Source: Propionibacteriaceae bacterium
GTDB taxonomy: Bacteria > Actinomycetota > Actinomycetes > Propionibacteriales > Propionibacteriaceae
Assembly: GCA_020438595.1 (NCBI GenBank)
Contig: JAGQUI010000106.1
Span: 1-8,252 of the forward strand
DNA length: 8,252 bases
Direction of reading: 5' to 3'
Part shown: positions 1 through 6,599 of the stretch, piece after piece
Position numbering within the stretch: the first letter of the stretch is position 1
Layout: the number at the start of each line of letters is the position of its first letter
Position numbers and translations under genes: made by a program
Notes under the pieces: model-generated
Told to the model about the DNA's origin: nothing
Seen by the model: the letters and a program-made list of their open reading frames with translations, nothing else
Database searches by the model: none

Positions 1-981
1 CCCACCCTCATCGTGGGCACACCTCGAGACGTCGAGCGGCTGCGGCTGGACATGAATCGCCGGCGCGACGCCGGCTACCTCGTGGTGGCTGTCTGCGAGT
101 ACGACGCGAACAACCCGGTCCAACCAGACGGCACTCACGGACTGCCACATGTGCCCCTCTCGAACGTTGGCACCTTCGTCCGCTCGTCGGGTATCGGTGC
201 CGTCGCCGTGTGTGGGGCGCTCCCCAGTGTTGAGTTGCGAGAGCTCGCCTGGAGCCTCGAGGACTCACCGGCACAGCTGATGTTCACCCCAAGGCTCACC
301 GATGTTGCTGGTCCGCGGATGAAGGTCAGCGACGTCCCCGGCCTGGCTCTCGTCCACGTGGATCTTCCCCGATTCAGCGGTTGGCACCATGTGCTCAAGC
401 GCGCGCTCGACCTCGTGCTGTCGTTCGCGGCGCTGATAGTCCTCGCGCCCGTCATGGCAGCAGTCGCCGTGGCCATCAAACTGGGTGATGGCGGAGCGGT
501 GATCTTCCGGCAGGAACGGGTCGGCATGGGTGGACGCCCGTTCGTCATCCACAAGTTCCGTACTATGACGCACGACGCCGAGAGCCAGGTCGAAGAACTC
601 ATCCGTGGCGCGGGTGGCCAGGCGCTCCTGTTCAAGATCGCAAATGACCCCAGAATCACCCCGGTAGGACACTTCCTACGTAAGTACTCAATTGACGAAC
701 TTCCCCAGTTCTGGACGGTGCTGCGAGGAGACATGAGCATTGTCGGTCCCCGCCCTCAGGTGGCCCGAGAAGTGGCGGAGTACACCGCGGCACTACATCG
801 GCGCCTGCTGGTGAAGCCGGGGATCACCGGCCTGTGGCAGGTGAACGGCCGATCCAGCCTCAGTGTCGAGGAGAGTGTCCGGCTCGACCTGCACTATGTC
901 GAGAACTGGTCCTTGACCAGCGACCTCGCCGTGATCCTCAAGACCGTGAGGGTCGTCCTCCGACCGCAGGACGCATACTGA
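1..981 (+). CDS. Polyprenyl-phosphate sugar-1-phosphate transferase (initiating, WbaP/CpsE-like), 5' end outside window
   Basis: This enzyme primes repeat-unit synthesis by moving a sugar-1-phosphate from a nucleotide sugar to undecaprenyl phosphate at the inner face of the membrane. The reading frame is open from base 1, so the GTG at 13 is internal and the gene starts upstream. In-window residues 1-120 resemble the CoA-binding-like (Rossmann) middle domain, opening with TLIVGTPRD. A hydrophobic segment at about residues 134-160 (LDLVLSFAALIVLAPVMAAV) is the membrane helix that precedes the bacterial sugar transferase domain. That domain shows FRQERVGMGGRPF, HKFRTM, the catalytic Asp-Glu pair in SIDELPQ (residues 232-233), MSIVGPRP and KPGITGLWQVNGRS. 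The family is usually about 450-500 residues with four or five N-terminal helices, which are missing here only because the window begins late. The transferred sugar cannot be read from sequence; galactose or glucose is common in the family. The C-terminus (LRPQDAY) is typical of full-length members. Confidence 0.93.
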   Translation, partial: PTLIVGTPRDVERLRLDMNRRRDAGYLVVAVCEYDANNPVQPDGTHGLPHVPLSNVGTFVRSSGIGAVAVCGALPSVELRELAWSLEDSPAQLMFTPRLTDVAGPRMKVSDVPGLALVHVDLPRFSGWHHVLKRALDLVLSFAALIVLAPVMAAVAVAIKLGDGGAVIFRQERVGMGGRPFVIHKFRTMTHDAESQVEELIRGAGGQALLFKIANDPRITPVGHFLRKYSIDELPQFWTVLRGDMSIVGPRPQVAREVAEYTAALHRRLLVKPGITGLWQVNGRSSLSVEESVRLDLHYVENWSLTSDLAVILKTVRVVLRPQDAY

Positions 982-992
982 GAGCCCTCACG
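945..992 (+). other. Nested inverted repeat spanning the stop codon of the sugar transferase gene
   Basis: An outer 8-base arm CGTGAGGG (945-952) pairs perfectly with CCCTCACG (985-992), and T953-G984 could add a wobble pair. Inside it, CGTCCT (954-959) pairs with AGGACG (968-973) around an 8-base loop. The TGA stop (979-981) sits in the bulge between the two stems. No run of T follows, so this is not a classical intrinsic terminator. It could be an RNA-stabilising or polarity-setting hairpin at the boundary between the priming gene and the downstream unit, or chance pairing in GC-rich DNA. I see no convincing promoter in the spacer 982-1129, although TTGACC at 1018-1023 is -35-like without a matching -10 box. 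Confidence 0.35.
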
Positions 993-1129
993 ACCTGCGA
1001 CGCGAACGCTTCGCCCCTTGACCGCCAGGAGAGTGAGCGCGCTTGTCGCGCCCTGCCAGCCCCACGCCCGGACCAGGTGAGTGGGCGACCAGGCGCCGCC
1101 ACACAAACCACGCCCCCGAAAGCAGGCCC

Positions 1130-1927
1130 ATGACAATACCAATGGTTTCGCTGGTGACGGTGGCCCACAATAGCGCCTCGGAACTGCAGCATTTCTGGCG
1201 CGACTGGCCGTCGGATGCAGCCGAATGGATCGTTGTCGACAACGCGTCAACGGACGGATCTGCAGAGGTGGCACGTGCCCTTGGCGCACGAGTCATCCGA
1301 CTCGACGTCAATATTGGCTTCTCAGCCGCAAACAACGTGGGCGCCGCCCGAGCCGAGGGACGAATCCTGGGGTTCCTCAATCCCGACCTAACCCCGACTC
1401 GCCAAGGAATCGACGCCTTGGCCGGGAGAGTTACCACCGAGAACGCCTTCGTGGCGCCTCAACTCGTCAACATCGACGGCACGCTGCAGGAGAACGGCCG
1501 GAACGCCCCGTACCCCCTACGGAAGCTCGCCCACATGTTCGCTCCAACTTCAAGGTTGAACCACCATTACGTGCGACACGTTGAGAGTGGACTCGAGCAA
1601 GTCGTGTGGGTTATGGGAGCAGCCTTGTTCATGAGCAGGGAGGTCTTTGAACAGGTCGGCGGGTGGGATGACCAGTACTTCATCTACTACGAAGACTCCG
1701 ACATCTGCCTGCGGGCCCTCCACCTAGGGGTTCCTACTTTCGTTGACGGCGACGTGCGGTGGGTGCACGGCTGGGCGCGACAGACCAAGACCGCAAGATC
1801 GCTCTGGGTCTGGAAGCAGGAGTTCAGGTCAGCAATTCGGTTCTACCGCCGCCATCCCGATTGCATCGTGCCTCGAAGGTCCCGTAGCGGAAGCCTGGGT
1901 AAAGTGGAAGGGACGGCACGCCCATGA
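1130..1927 (+). CDS. Family 2 glycosyltransferase (WbbL/rhamnosyltransferase-like)
   Basis: This is a predicted cytoplasmic GT-A inverting transferase that adds one sugar to the lipid-linked repeat unit. The 265-residue protein has VVDNASTDGS (residues 35-44, nucleotide-binding region), NIGFSAANNVG (61-71), FLNPDL (82-87, the DxD-like metal site), WVMGAALFMSREVF (160-173) and GGWDDQYFIYYEDSDICLR (177-195), whose ED pair is the usual site of the catalytic base. The order and spacing match the WbbL-type branch, many of whose members use dTDP-rhamnose; the donor here is not proven. ATG 1130 is chosen because the protein family begins at MVSLVTVAHNS and a weak AGCAGG ribosome site lies 3 bases upstream. 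A longer reading from TTG 1043 only adds a Pro/Arg-rich tail unlike the family. The C-terminal 20 residues are basic. The stop overlaps the start of the polymerase gene by ATGA. Confidence 0.9.
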   Translation: MTIPMVSLVTVAHNSASELQHFWRDWPSDAAEWIVVDNASTDGSAEVARALGARVIRLDVNIGFSAANNVGAARAEGRILGFLNPDLTPTRQGIDALAGRVTTENAFVAPQLVNIDGTLQENGRNAPYPLRKLAHMFAPTSRLNHHYVRHVESGLEQVVWVMGAALFMSREVFEQVGGWDDQYFIYYEDSDICLRALHLGVPTFVDGDVRWVHGWARQTKTARSLWVWKQEFRSAIRFYRRHPDCIVPRRSRSGSLGKVEGTARP

Positions 1928-3378
1928 GCGGTATCGCCCTCGGCCAACCCCGTGGGCAGACCGCGATACCGGGCAGCAACCTCTCGCGAGAGGCAGACCC
2001 GTTGCTGCGCTTGGCCATGGCCAGCGCCACGGCAGCCGCGACGCTCCCGTTCGCCATCGCGGCGCTGGGGGCTGTCGAAGCGAGCCCCGTCGCCTACGGG
2101 AGCCTCGTCGTGTGGCAGTTGCGGGGCATGATCTACGGTCCCCTCATCATGCTGGTGGTCACGGTGTCCGCCGCGAGGTTCCAGGTGGGCAAAGCGACGT
2201 ACTGGGCTTGGAGCCTGGTCTTCCTCGGGTACGCACCGGCCTGGCAAATCAGCCGCCAGCGGTTCCCGTGGCGAGGAAGCTTGGCGGTCGAGGACATCGA
2301 GAGGGGCCAGACCCTGATCCTGGCCGGGCACGTCGCGTTCGCGGTTGTTGCTTGGCTCGTGAGCCGGCGCCCGCCACGTGAGCGCCACGCCGGCCTTTCA
2401 GCCCTGTCCGTGCAGAATCCCGAGGCAATCAAGGAGCGGCAGCGCCGTGTCCTTTCGTACTTGGGACTCGGTTACCTCCTCCCGTCGATGCTTTTCATCG
2501 CCTTGATGGGTAGTGCCCTGTTCAACGCTCGTGCAATATTCAGGGCCCGGGTCCTGGAGATCTCATCCCTTCCCTTCGGGGGCTTCCTCTACTTCGCGGT
2601 GACGGCTGGTGCAATCGTCATCCCGGGGGCACTCCTCGCCTGTCAGCTGCACGCCGTCAAGGTGCCGGGCTGGCTGGTCGCCGGATGCTGGCTGGCTGCG
2701 GCCGTAGTAACCAACCCCTTAGTGGGCTCGCGCTTCCTCACCGGAAGCTTCCTCGTCGCTACAGCCGTAGCCGTGCTGTGCTACAGCAACCTCCTCCGAC
2801 TCGTCCCGGCCGGCAGCGTGGCGCTCCTCATGGTGGTGTTTCCTTCGCTCGACGTGTTGCGGGGCGACGACACCGGCTCTCGGGGCATCCAGCTGCTCTC
2901 GGTGCAGGACTCCATGCTCGACTACGACTTCGATGCCTTCGAGATGGGCGTCCGCGAGGTATCCCTCGATTCGGGGCAGCGAGCGGGGCTGCCGCCATCC
3001 GCCCAGATGCTCATCGCCCCGGTCGCGCGGTGGATACCTATCGCCGCGCGGTCGTTCGAGGGAAATGCGGGCGGGCAGGTCGTCGCTGAATCCACCGGCA
3101 TGGAGTACACCAACGTGTCAATGCCCTTGTGGGCGGAGGGACACCTCATCGCCGGTGCCTTCGGGACACTTGCCGCCCTGGGCGCGCTGGGGGCCTGGGT
3201 CGGCCTGACAGGCCGCGGCATCGGCCAAAGATTCTCGGTGGCGCAAATCGCCGCGCTCCCAGGCAGCACAGCGCTGCTATTCATCGTATTGCGTGGCTCC
3301 ATCTATGAGGTGCTCGGCTATCTGGGGCTCGCCGTCGCCGTGTACTTACTGCTCTCCCGAACAGAAAACGAGATGTGA
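1924..3378 (+). CDS. wzy: Wzy-like oligosaccharide repeat-unit polymerase (polytopic membrane protein)
   Basis: This protein would join lipid-linked repeat units into polymer on the outer face of the cytoplasmic membrane. The 484-residue product has about 10-12 hydrophobic segments, roughly at residues 28-50, 57-82, 92-108, 130-147, 178-198, 217-240, 249-266, 269-286, 295-308, 404-428 and 446-477. The large loop between the last two clusters (about 310-400) is where such polymerases carry their active region. Family-like landmarks are NPLVGSRFLTG (264-274), FPSLDVLRGDD (306-316), DYDFDAFEMG (333-342) and YTNVSMPLWAEGHLIAGAFG (395-414). The last of these resembles the conserved block containing an acidic residue before a small-residue helix. 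The usual PRSxWPxKP-like stretch is degenerate here (VARWIPIAARSFEG). Polymerases are poorly conserved, so the call rests on topology, these motifs and position between transferases and the Wzx gene. The start is ATG 1924 with GGAAGGGA (1906-1913) about 10 bases upstream. The next gene begins directly after the stop. Confidence 0.8.
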   Translation: MSGIALGQPRGQTAIPGSNLSREADPLLRLAMASATAAATLPFAIAALGAVEASPVAYGSLVVWQLRGMIYGPLIMLVVTVSAARFQVGKATYWAWSLVFLGYAPAWQISRQRFPWRGSLAVEDIERGQTLILAGHVAFAVVAWLVSRRPPRERHAGLSALSVQNPEAIKERQRRVLSYLGLGYLLPSMLFIALMGSALFNARAIFRARVLEISSLPFGGFLYFAVTAGAIVIPGALLACQLHAVKVPGWLVAGCWLAAAVVTNPLVGSRFLTGSFLVATAVAVLCYSNLLRLVPAGSVALLMVVFPSLDVLRGDDTGSRGIQLLSVQDSMLDYDFDAFEMGVREVSLDSGQRAGLPPSAQMLIAPVARWIPIAARSFEGNAGGQVVAESTGMEYTNVSMPLWAEGHLIAGAFGTLAALGALGAWVGLTGRGIGQRFSVAQIAALPGSTALLFIVLRGSIYEVLGYLGLAVAVYLLLSRTENEM

Positions 3379-4578
3379 ATGTCAAGGTCGAACCAGCTGA
3401 GGCCTCAGGACGCGCCCACGACCGCGGCCTTCTATCTCCCTCAGTTCCACTCGATTCCCGAGAACGACCAGTGGTGGGGGGAGGGGTTCACTGAGTGGAC
3501 GAACGTCGCCAGGGCCACGCCCCTCTTCCCCGGTCACGACCAGCCACGGGTGTCCGCCACACCCTTCGGTGAGTACGACCTACTGAACCCACGTGTGTTG
3601 GCGTGGCAGGTCGAGGAGGCGAAGGCGCACGATGTCGATGCCTTCGTGTTCTACCACTACTGGTTCGCGGGCAGCCGACTGCTAGAACGACCGGTCGAGC
3701 TCTTCCTCGACAGCGACCTGGACCACTCTTTCGCCATCTGCTGGGCCAACGAGAACTGGACACGGCGATGGGACGGGAAGGAGAAGGAGGTCCTCATGGG
3801 GCAGACGTACGGCCCCGACTCATTCGCGGAGGTCTTCGAATCGTTCCTGCCCGCTCTGCGCGACCGGCGGTACCTGCGCAGGGACGGGGCGGCGGTCCTT
3901 CTCGTGCACCGTGCCGACCACCTTCCCGATCCCCGGCGGTTCGCCGCCGGGTGGAGGCGCCTTGCCCGCGAGCAGGGCCTGGGCGAGCTCTGGCTCGTCG
4001 CGTCGGAGACGCATGCGATGACGCCTGAACAGCTCGGTTTCGACGCCACCGCCGAGTTTCCGCCGGTGGGTGACACGACGCTGCAGACGGCGCTTTCTCG
4101 CCTGCCACGGGGCACCGTCCGGCCCTTCCGCGGCCGAATGTGCTCCTACCGGGCTCTTGCTGAGGGCTACATGGGACGGGCAACACCGTCGTTCGCTCGG
4201 CATCCAACGGTCATTCCCCGCTGGGACAACACGGCACGCCGACGTGATGCCGCCACCCTGTATCTAGGCAGCACCCCCCAAATATATGGCACATGGCTGG
4301 CTCACGCACGGGAGAGGGAGCGGTCCGAGCGCGGTTCAGCTGGCATCGTCTTCATCAACGCATGGAACGAGTGGGCCGAAGGCGCCTACCTCGAGCCGGA
4401 CGAACGTTGGGGTCACGATTACCTGCGGATGACCCGATGGGGCGCTGCAGTCGACGACAGCACTCAGCCCGGGACCGGCTACACGCGAGGGCGCCCCAAC
4501 GTGTCAGGGCTGGCACGAGGGGCTGCGCGGTCCGCACTCACCGTCGTGCAGAGCCTGAGGAAGCGACTCGGGCGATGA
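3379..4578 (+). CDS. wbsX: WbsX-family protein with GH99-like domain (putative glycosyltransferase or glycan-processing enzyme)
   Basis: WbsX proteins occur in O-antigen, capsule and exopolysaccharide loci and are usually labelled glycosyltransferases, although their fold relates them to family 99 glycoside hydrolases. The 399-residue protein shows the full set of landmarks: AFYLPQFHSIPEND (17-30), WWGEGFTEWTNV (32-43), FYHYWFAGSRLLERP (91-105), CWANENWTRRWDG (121-133), AEFPP (225-229), RWDNTARR (281-288) and FINAWNEWAEGAYLEPD (325-341). In the last block, Glu331 and Glu334 (NEWxEG) align by motif with the two catalytic acids of GH99 endo-mannanases. There is no signal peptide, so it should act in the cytoplasm. 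The C-terminal 20 residues form a basic, possibly amphipathic tail (ARSALTVVQSLRKRLGR), which could hold it at the membrane. ATG 3379 follows the wzy stop with no gap. The stop overlaps the next start by ATGA. Family membership is secure; the reaction is not. Confidence 0.9.
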   Translation: MSRSNQLRPQDAPTTAAFYLPQFHSIPENDQWWGEGFTEWTNVARATPLFPGHDQPRVSATPFGEYDLLNPRVLAWQVEEAKAHDVDAFVFYHYWFAGSRLLERPVELFLDSDLDHSFAICWANENWTRRWDGKEKEVLMGQTYGPDSFAEVFESFLPALRDRRYLRRDGAAVLLVHRADHLPDPRRFAAGWRRLAREQGLGELWLVASETHAMTPEQLGFDATAEFPPVGDTTLQTALSRLPRGTVRPFRGRMCSYRALAEGYMGRATPSFARHPTVIPRWDNTARRRDAATLYLGSTPQIYGTWLAHARERERSERGSAGIVFINAWNEWAEGAYLEPDERWGHDYLRMTRWGAAVDDSTQPGTGYTRGRPNVSGLARGAARSALTVVQSLRKRLGR

Positions 4579-5450
4579 CGTCACGAGACAAGGTCGCGGC
4601 GCTTCTGGTGAATTGGAACTCCTCAAAGGACGTGCTGCGCACCGTAGCTGCCATCGCCGACGAGTATCCCGAGGTCACAGTCATCGTCGTGGACAACGGC
4701 TCCGAGTTGCCCGACTGGGACTTGTTGTCCGTTCTCCGGGTAAACGAGGTGGTGCTCGTGCGCCGGTCCGACAACGGGGGCTATGCCGCCGGCGTGAACG
4801 AGGGCCTGCGCCGGGCACGCACCCTCGGGTCAACCTGGGCATGGCTCATCAACCCTGACGCCCTTCCCTACCCCGGGTGCCTCGACGCGCTCCTGGCCGC
4901 CAGTGCAGGGGCGGTGGCCCTCAGCCCCCAGCAACTCTCCTCCGCGATTCCCCTGGAAGAGGGCTCTACGCAGTACACGAGTGCGGCGCACCGCGTCGGC
5001 ACACGATGGGTCCACGAGCGTTGCACGGGGTGCGCCGTCGGTCGTCATGAGGTGGATGTCGTGACTGGTACGGGCCTGCTCATCGACGCGGCCGCGGCGC
5101 ACCAAGCGGGGTACCTCGACGAGTCGTTCTTCCACTACAAGGAAGAGTTCGAGTTCACCGAGCGACTGGCTCAGTTCGGCGCGGTGCGCTACGTCTGCGG
5201 CGCCCGGCTCTGGCACGAACGCGGAGGATCCCTGTCGGCCACATCTCCGACCGCGGACTACTACACGGTGCGCAACGAGTTGCTGTACCTCTCGATGCGG
5301 CTCGAGCGCCCTTGGCGTTTGCGGGCTCGCACGTGGCGATGGTCGCTTAGGTCCCTCGCGTCGGCAGTTGGGGCGAGGCCTGAAGCGCGGCGTGCCCGGC
5401 TGGACGGCGTGGCGCACGGCCTCCTCGGCCGCTCGGGGCCGCGGCCATGA
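4575..5450 (+). CDS. Family 2 glycosyltransferase (second GT2 of the cluster)
   Basis: This is a predicted cytoplasmic GT-A transferase that extends the lipid-linked oligosaccharide. The 291-residue protein has VAALLVNWNSSKDV (7-20), VIVVDNGSE (36-44), DNGGYAAGVNEGLR (66-79), WLINPDALP (90-98, DxD-like site), VTGTGLLIDAAA (163-174) and YLDESFFHYKEEFEFTERL (180-198), then RLWHERGGS (211-219). The base-bearing motif reads KEEFEF, where relatives often have EDxDL, so an acidic pair is kept. A Cys pair (Cys150, Cys153) precedes the VTGTG strand. The C-terminal 50 residues are rich in Arg and Trp, suggesting membrane contact. The start is ATG 4575, four bases overlapping the previous stop, with TGAGGAAG (4556-4563) upstream. 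A longer in-frame opening exists back to 4293, but it lies wholly inside the WbsX gene in another frame and gives no family-like sequence. The end overlaps the next gene by ATGA. The donor sugar is unknown. Confidence 0.88.
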   Translation: MTSRDKVAALLVNWNSSKDVLRTVAAIADEYPEVTVIVVDNGSELPDWDLLSVLRVNEVVLVRRSDNGGYAAGVNEGLRRARTLGSTWAWLINPDALPYPGCLDALLAASAGAVALSPQQLSSAIPLEEGSTQYTSAAHRVGTRWVHERCTGCAVGRHEVDVVTGTGLLIDAAAAHQAGYLDESFFHYKEEFEFTERLAQFGAVRYVCGARLWHERGGSLSATSPTADYYTVRNELLYLSMRLERPWRLRARTWRWSLRSLASAVGARPEARRARLDGVAHGLLGRSGPRP

Positions 5451-6595
5451 GGCTGCTGTTTCTCGGCCACTCTTCGGCACTGCTGGGAGCAGAGCGCTCC
5501 ATGGCGGACATCGTGTCGCGCGCCGTCCTGGACGGTCATGCCGTCACGGTGGCACTCCCGGGGTCTGGACCGCTCGTGAGCATCCTTGAATCGGCCGGAG
5601 CCGAGGTGGTCACCCTTCCCCTTCGCGCCTGGATGGGTGCTTGGCACTGGGTGCCACCAATCGGGCTCGCGCGCCTGCGCCAGAGCAGCCTCACCGAACG
5701 CGCCGTGGTGGACCTGATCCGAGACAGCGACGCGGAGGTCGTCGTCACCAACACCTCGGTGCTCCCGGCCGGCGCGGCCGCGGCACGGGTCGTCGGCGTA
5801 CCCCACGTGTGGGTCATCCGGGAATCGCTCAGAGACAACCCGCAGCTCCGTTCCCTGATCCCGAAGCGCGTGATCGCTCGGCGGATCCTCGACGGGGCCG
5901 ACGTGCTGTGCACAGTCTCGCCGTACGTCCGGGAACAGCTCTACGACCTCGCCGGGCGGTCGCACCCGAGAGCGTTTTTCGTGAGCCCCAACCCGACAGC
6001 GGGTTCCACCGCCGCGCATCCTGTTCCCCCTCCACGCCCAATGACATTTGTGCTCCCGGGCTTCTTCTCCCGAGAGAAGGGGCAACACCGAGTCGTGGTC
6101 GCCGCTTTCCTGGCGCGCCGCGCGGGTGCCGACCTCCGGGTCCGCCTCGTGGGACGCGGTCGGCGACCTTACACGCGATCACTTCTGGCCCTGCGGCAGA
6201 TCCTGCGGCAGGACGATGTCGTGCAGGTCGCCCCGTGGAGTGACGACCTCGATGGAGAGTACGCGCGAGCGCATTTCGTCCTGTCCGCATCCCGAAATGA
6301 GGCCTTCGGACGCACCGTGGTCGAGGCCTTCGCTTACGGCCGGCCCGTCATCGGGCTCGACCGGGGCGCAACCTCTCTACTCCTGGGCTCAGGCGGGGGG
6401 ATCCTCGTGTCCCCAGCCACGGTCCGCGAGCTCGGCCGAGTGATGGCTGCCGCTGCCGCACTCCCGATCAACGAGTACGAGGAGCTCCGTCGTGGAGCGG
6501 CAGGCCGAGGCGACGAGCACCGTCAAGGGCCCTCGCAGTACGAGGCATTCAGGGATGCTCTCGCGGGCGCCCGTCTCCTTCGCAGTGAAGGATGA
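5447..6595 (+). CDS. Group 1 (GT4-like, GT-B fold) glycosyltransferase
   Basis: This is a predicted retaining transferase that adds a sugar to the growing repeat unit. The 382-residue length is usual for the family. The N-terminal acceptor domain opens with LLFLGHSSALLGAERSM (3-19), with the Gly-Ala-Glu loop that follows the first beta strand in this group. The linker region has VSPNP (179-183). The C-terminal nucleotide-sugar domain begins with FVLPGFFSREKGQ (201-213) and has VRLVGRG (232-238), VAPWSDDLDGEYARAHFVLSAS (261-282, with the DDL/EYARA pattern before the donor site) and an EX7E motif, Glu285 to Glu293 in SRNEAFGRTVVEAFAYGRPVIG. The last 35 residues are a loosely conserved helix tail (QYEAFRDALAG). 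ATG 5447 overlaps the previous stop by ATGA. The flippase start follows the stop at about 4 bases. The sugar and linkage cannot be deduced. Confidence 0.9.
   Translation: MRLLFLGHSSALLGAERSMADIVSRAVLDGHAVTVALPGSGPLVSILESAGAEVVTLPLRAWMGAWHWVPPIGLARLRQSSLTERAVVDLIRDSDAEVVVTNTSVLPAGAAAARVVGVPHVWVIRESLRDNPQLRSLIPKRVIARRILDGADVLCTVSPYVREQLYDLAGRSHPRAFFVSPNPTAGSTAAHPVPPPRPMTFVLPGFFSREKGQHRVVVAAFLARRAGADLRVRLVGRGRRPYTRSLLALRQILRQDDVVQVAPWSDDLDGEYARAHFVLSASRNEAFGRTVVEAFAYGRPVIGLDRGATSLLLGSGGGILVSPATVRELGRVMAAAAALPINEYEELRRGAAGRGDEHRQGPSQYEAFRDALAGARLLRSEG
6587..6592 (+). promoter_or_regulatory. Ribosome binding site that decides the flippase start
   Basis: GAAGGA lies 7 bases before GTG 6600, at ideal spacing, and overlaps the last codons of the preceding transferase. 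It favours GTG 6600 over GTG 6492 and ATG 6555. The latter would overlap the preceding gene by about 100 and 40 bases and have poorer sites. Confidence 0.6.
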
Positions 6596-6599
6596 CGAA

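Noticed and set aside
1037..1051. GCGCG/CGCGC hairpin in the spacer after the priming gene as a terminator
   Set aside because: The stem is only 5 bases, has no T-run, and such G/C-only pairs are expected often in this composition.
1043..1129. TTG-started N-terminal extension of the first GT2
   Set aside because: It adds 29 residues rich in Pro and Arg with no family similarity. ATG 1130 immediately precedes the conserved first beta strand.
1743..2381. Overlapping + strand frame of 212 codons across the GT2/wzy junction
   Set aside because: Low-complexity Arg/Gly/Pro/Ala composition, no motif, and it overlaps two recognised genes in other frames.
3471..3487. G-rich run (GTGGTGGGGGGAGGGGT) as a G-quadruplex
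   Set aside because: It encodes the conserved WWGEGF motif of the WbsX family, so coding constraint explains it.
5261..6088. Long antisense open frame (275 codons) opposite the second GT2 and the GT4 gene
   Set aside because: Arg/Gly/Pro-rich composition with no family-like motif, lying across two well-supported genes on the other strand. It is the usual GC-rich shadow frame.
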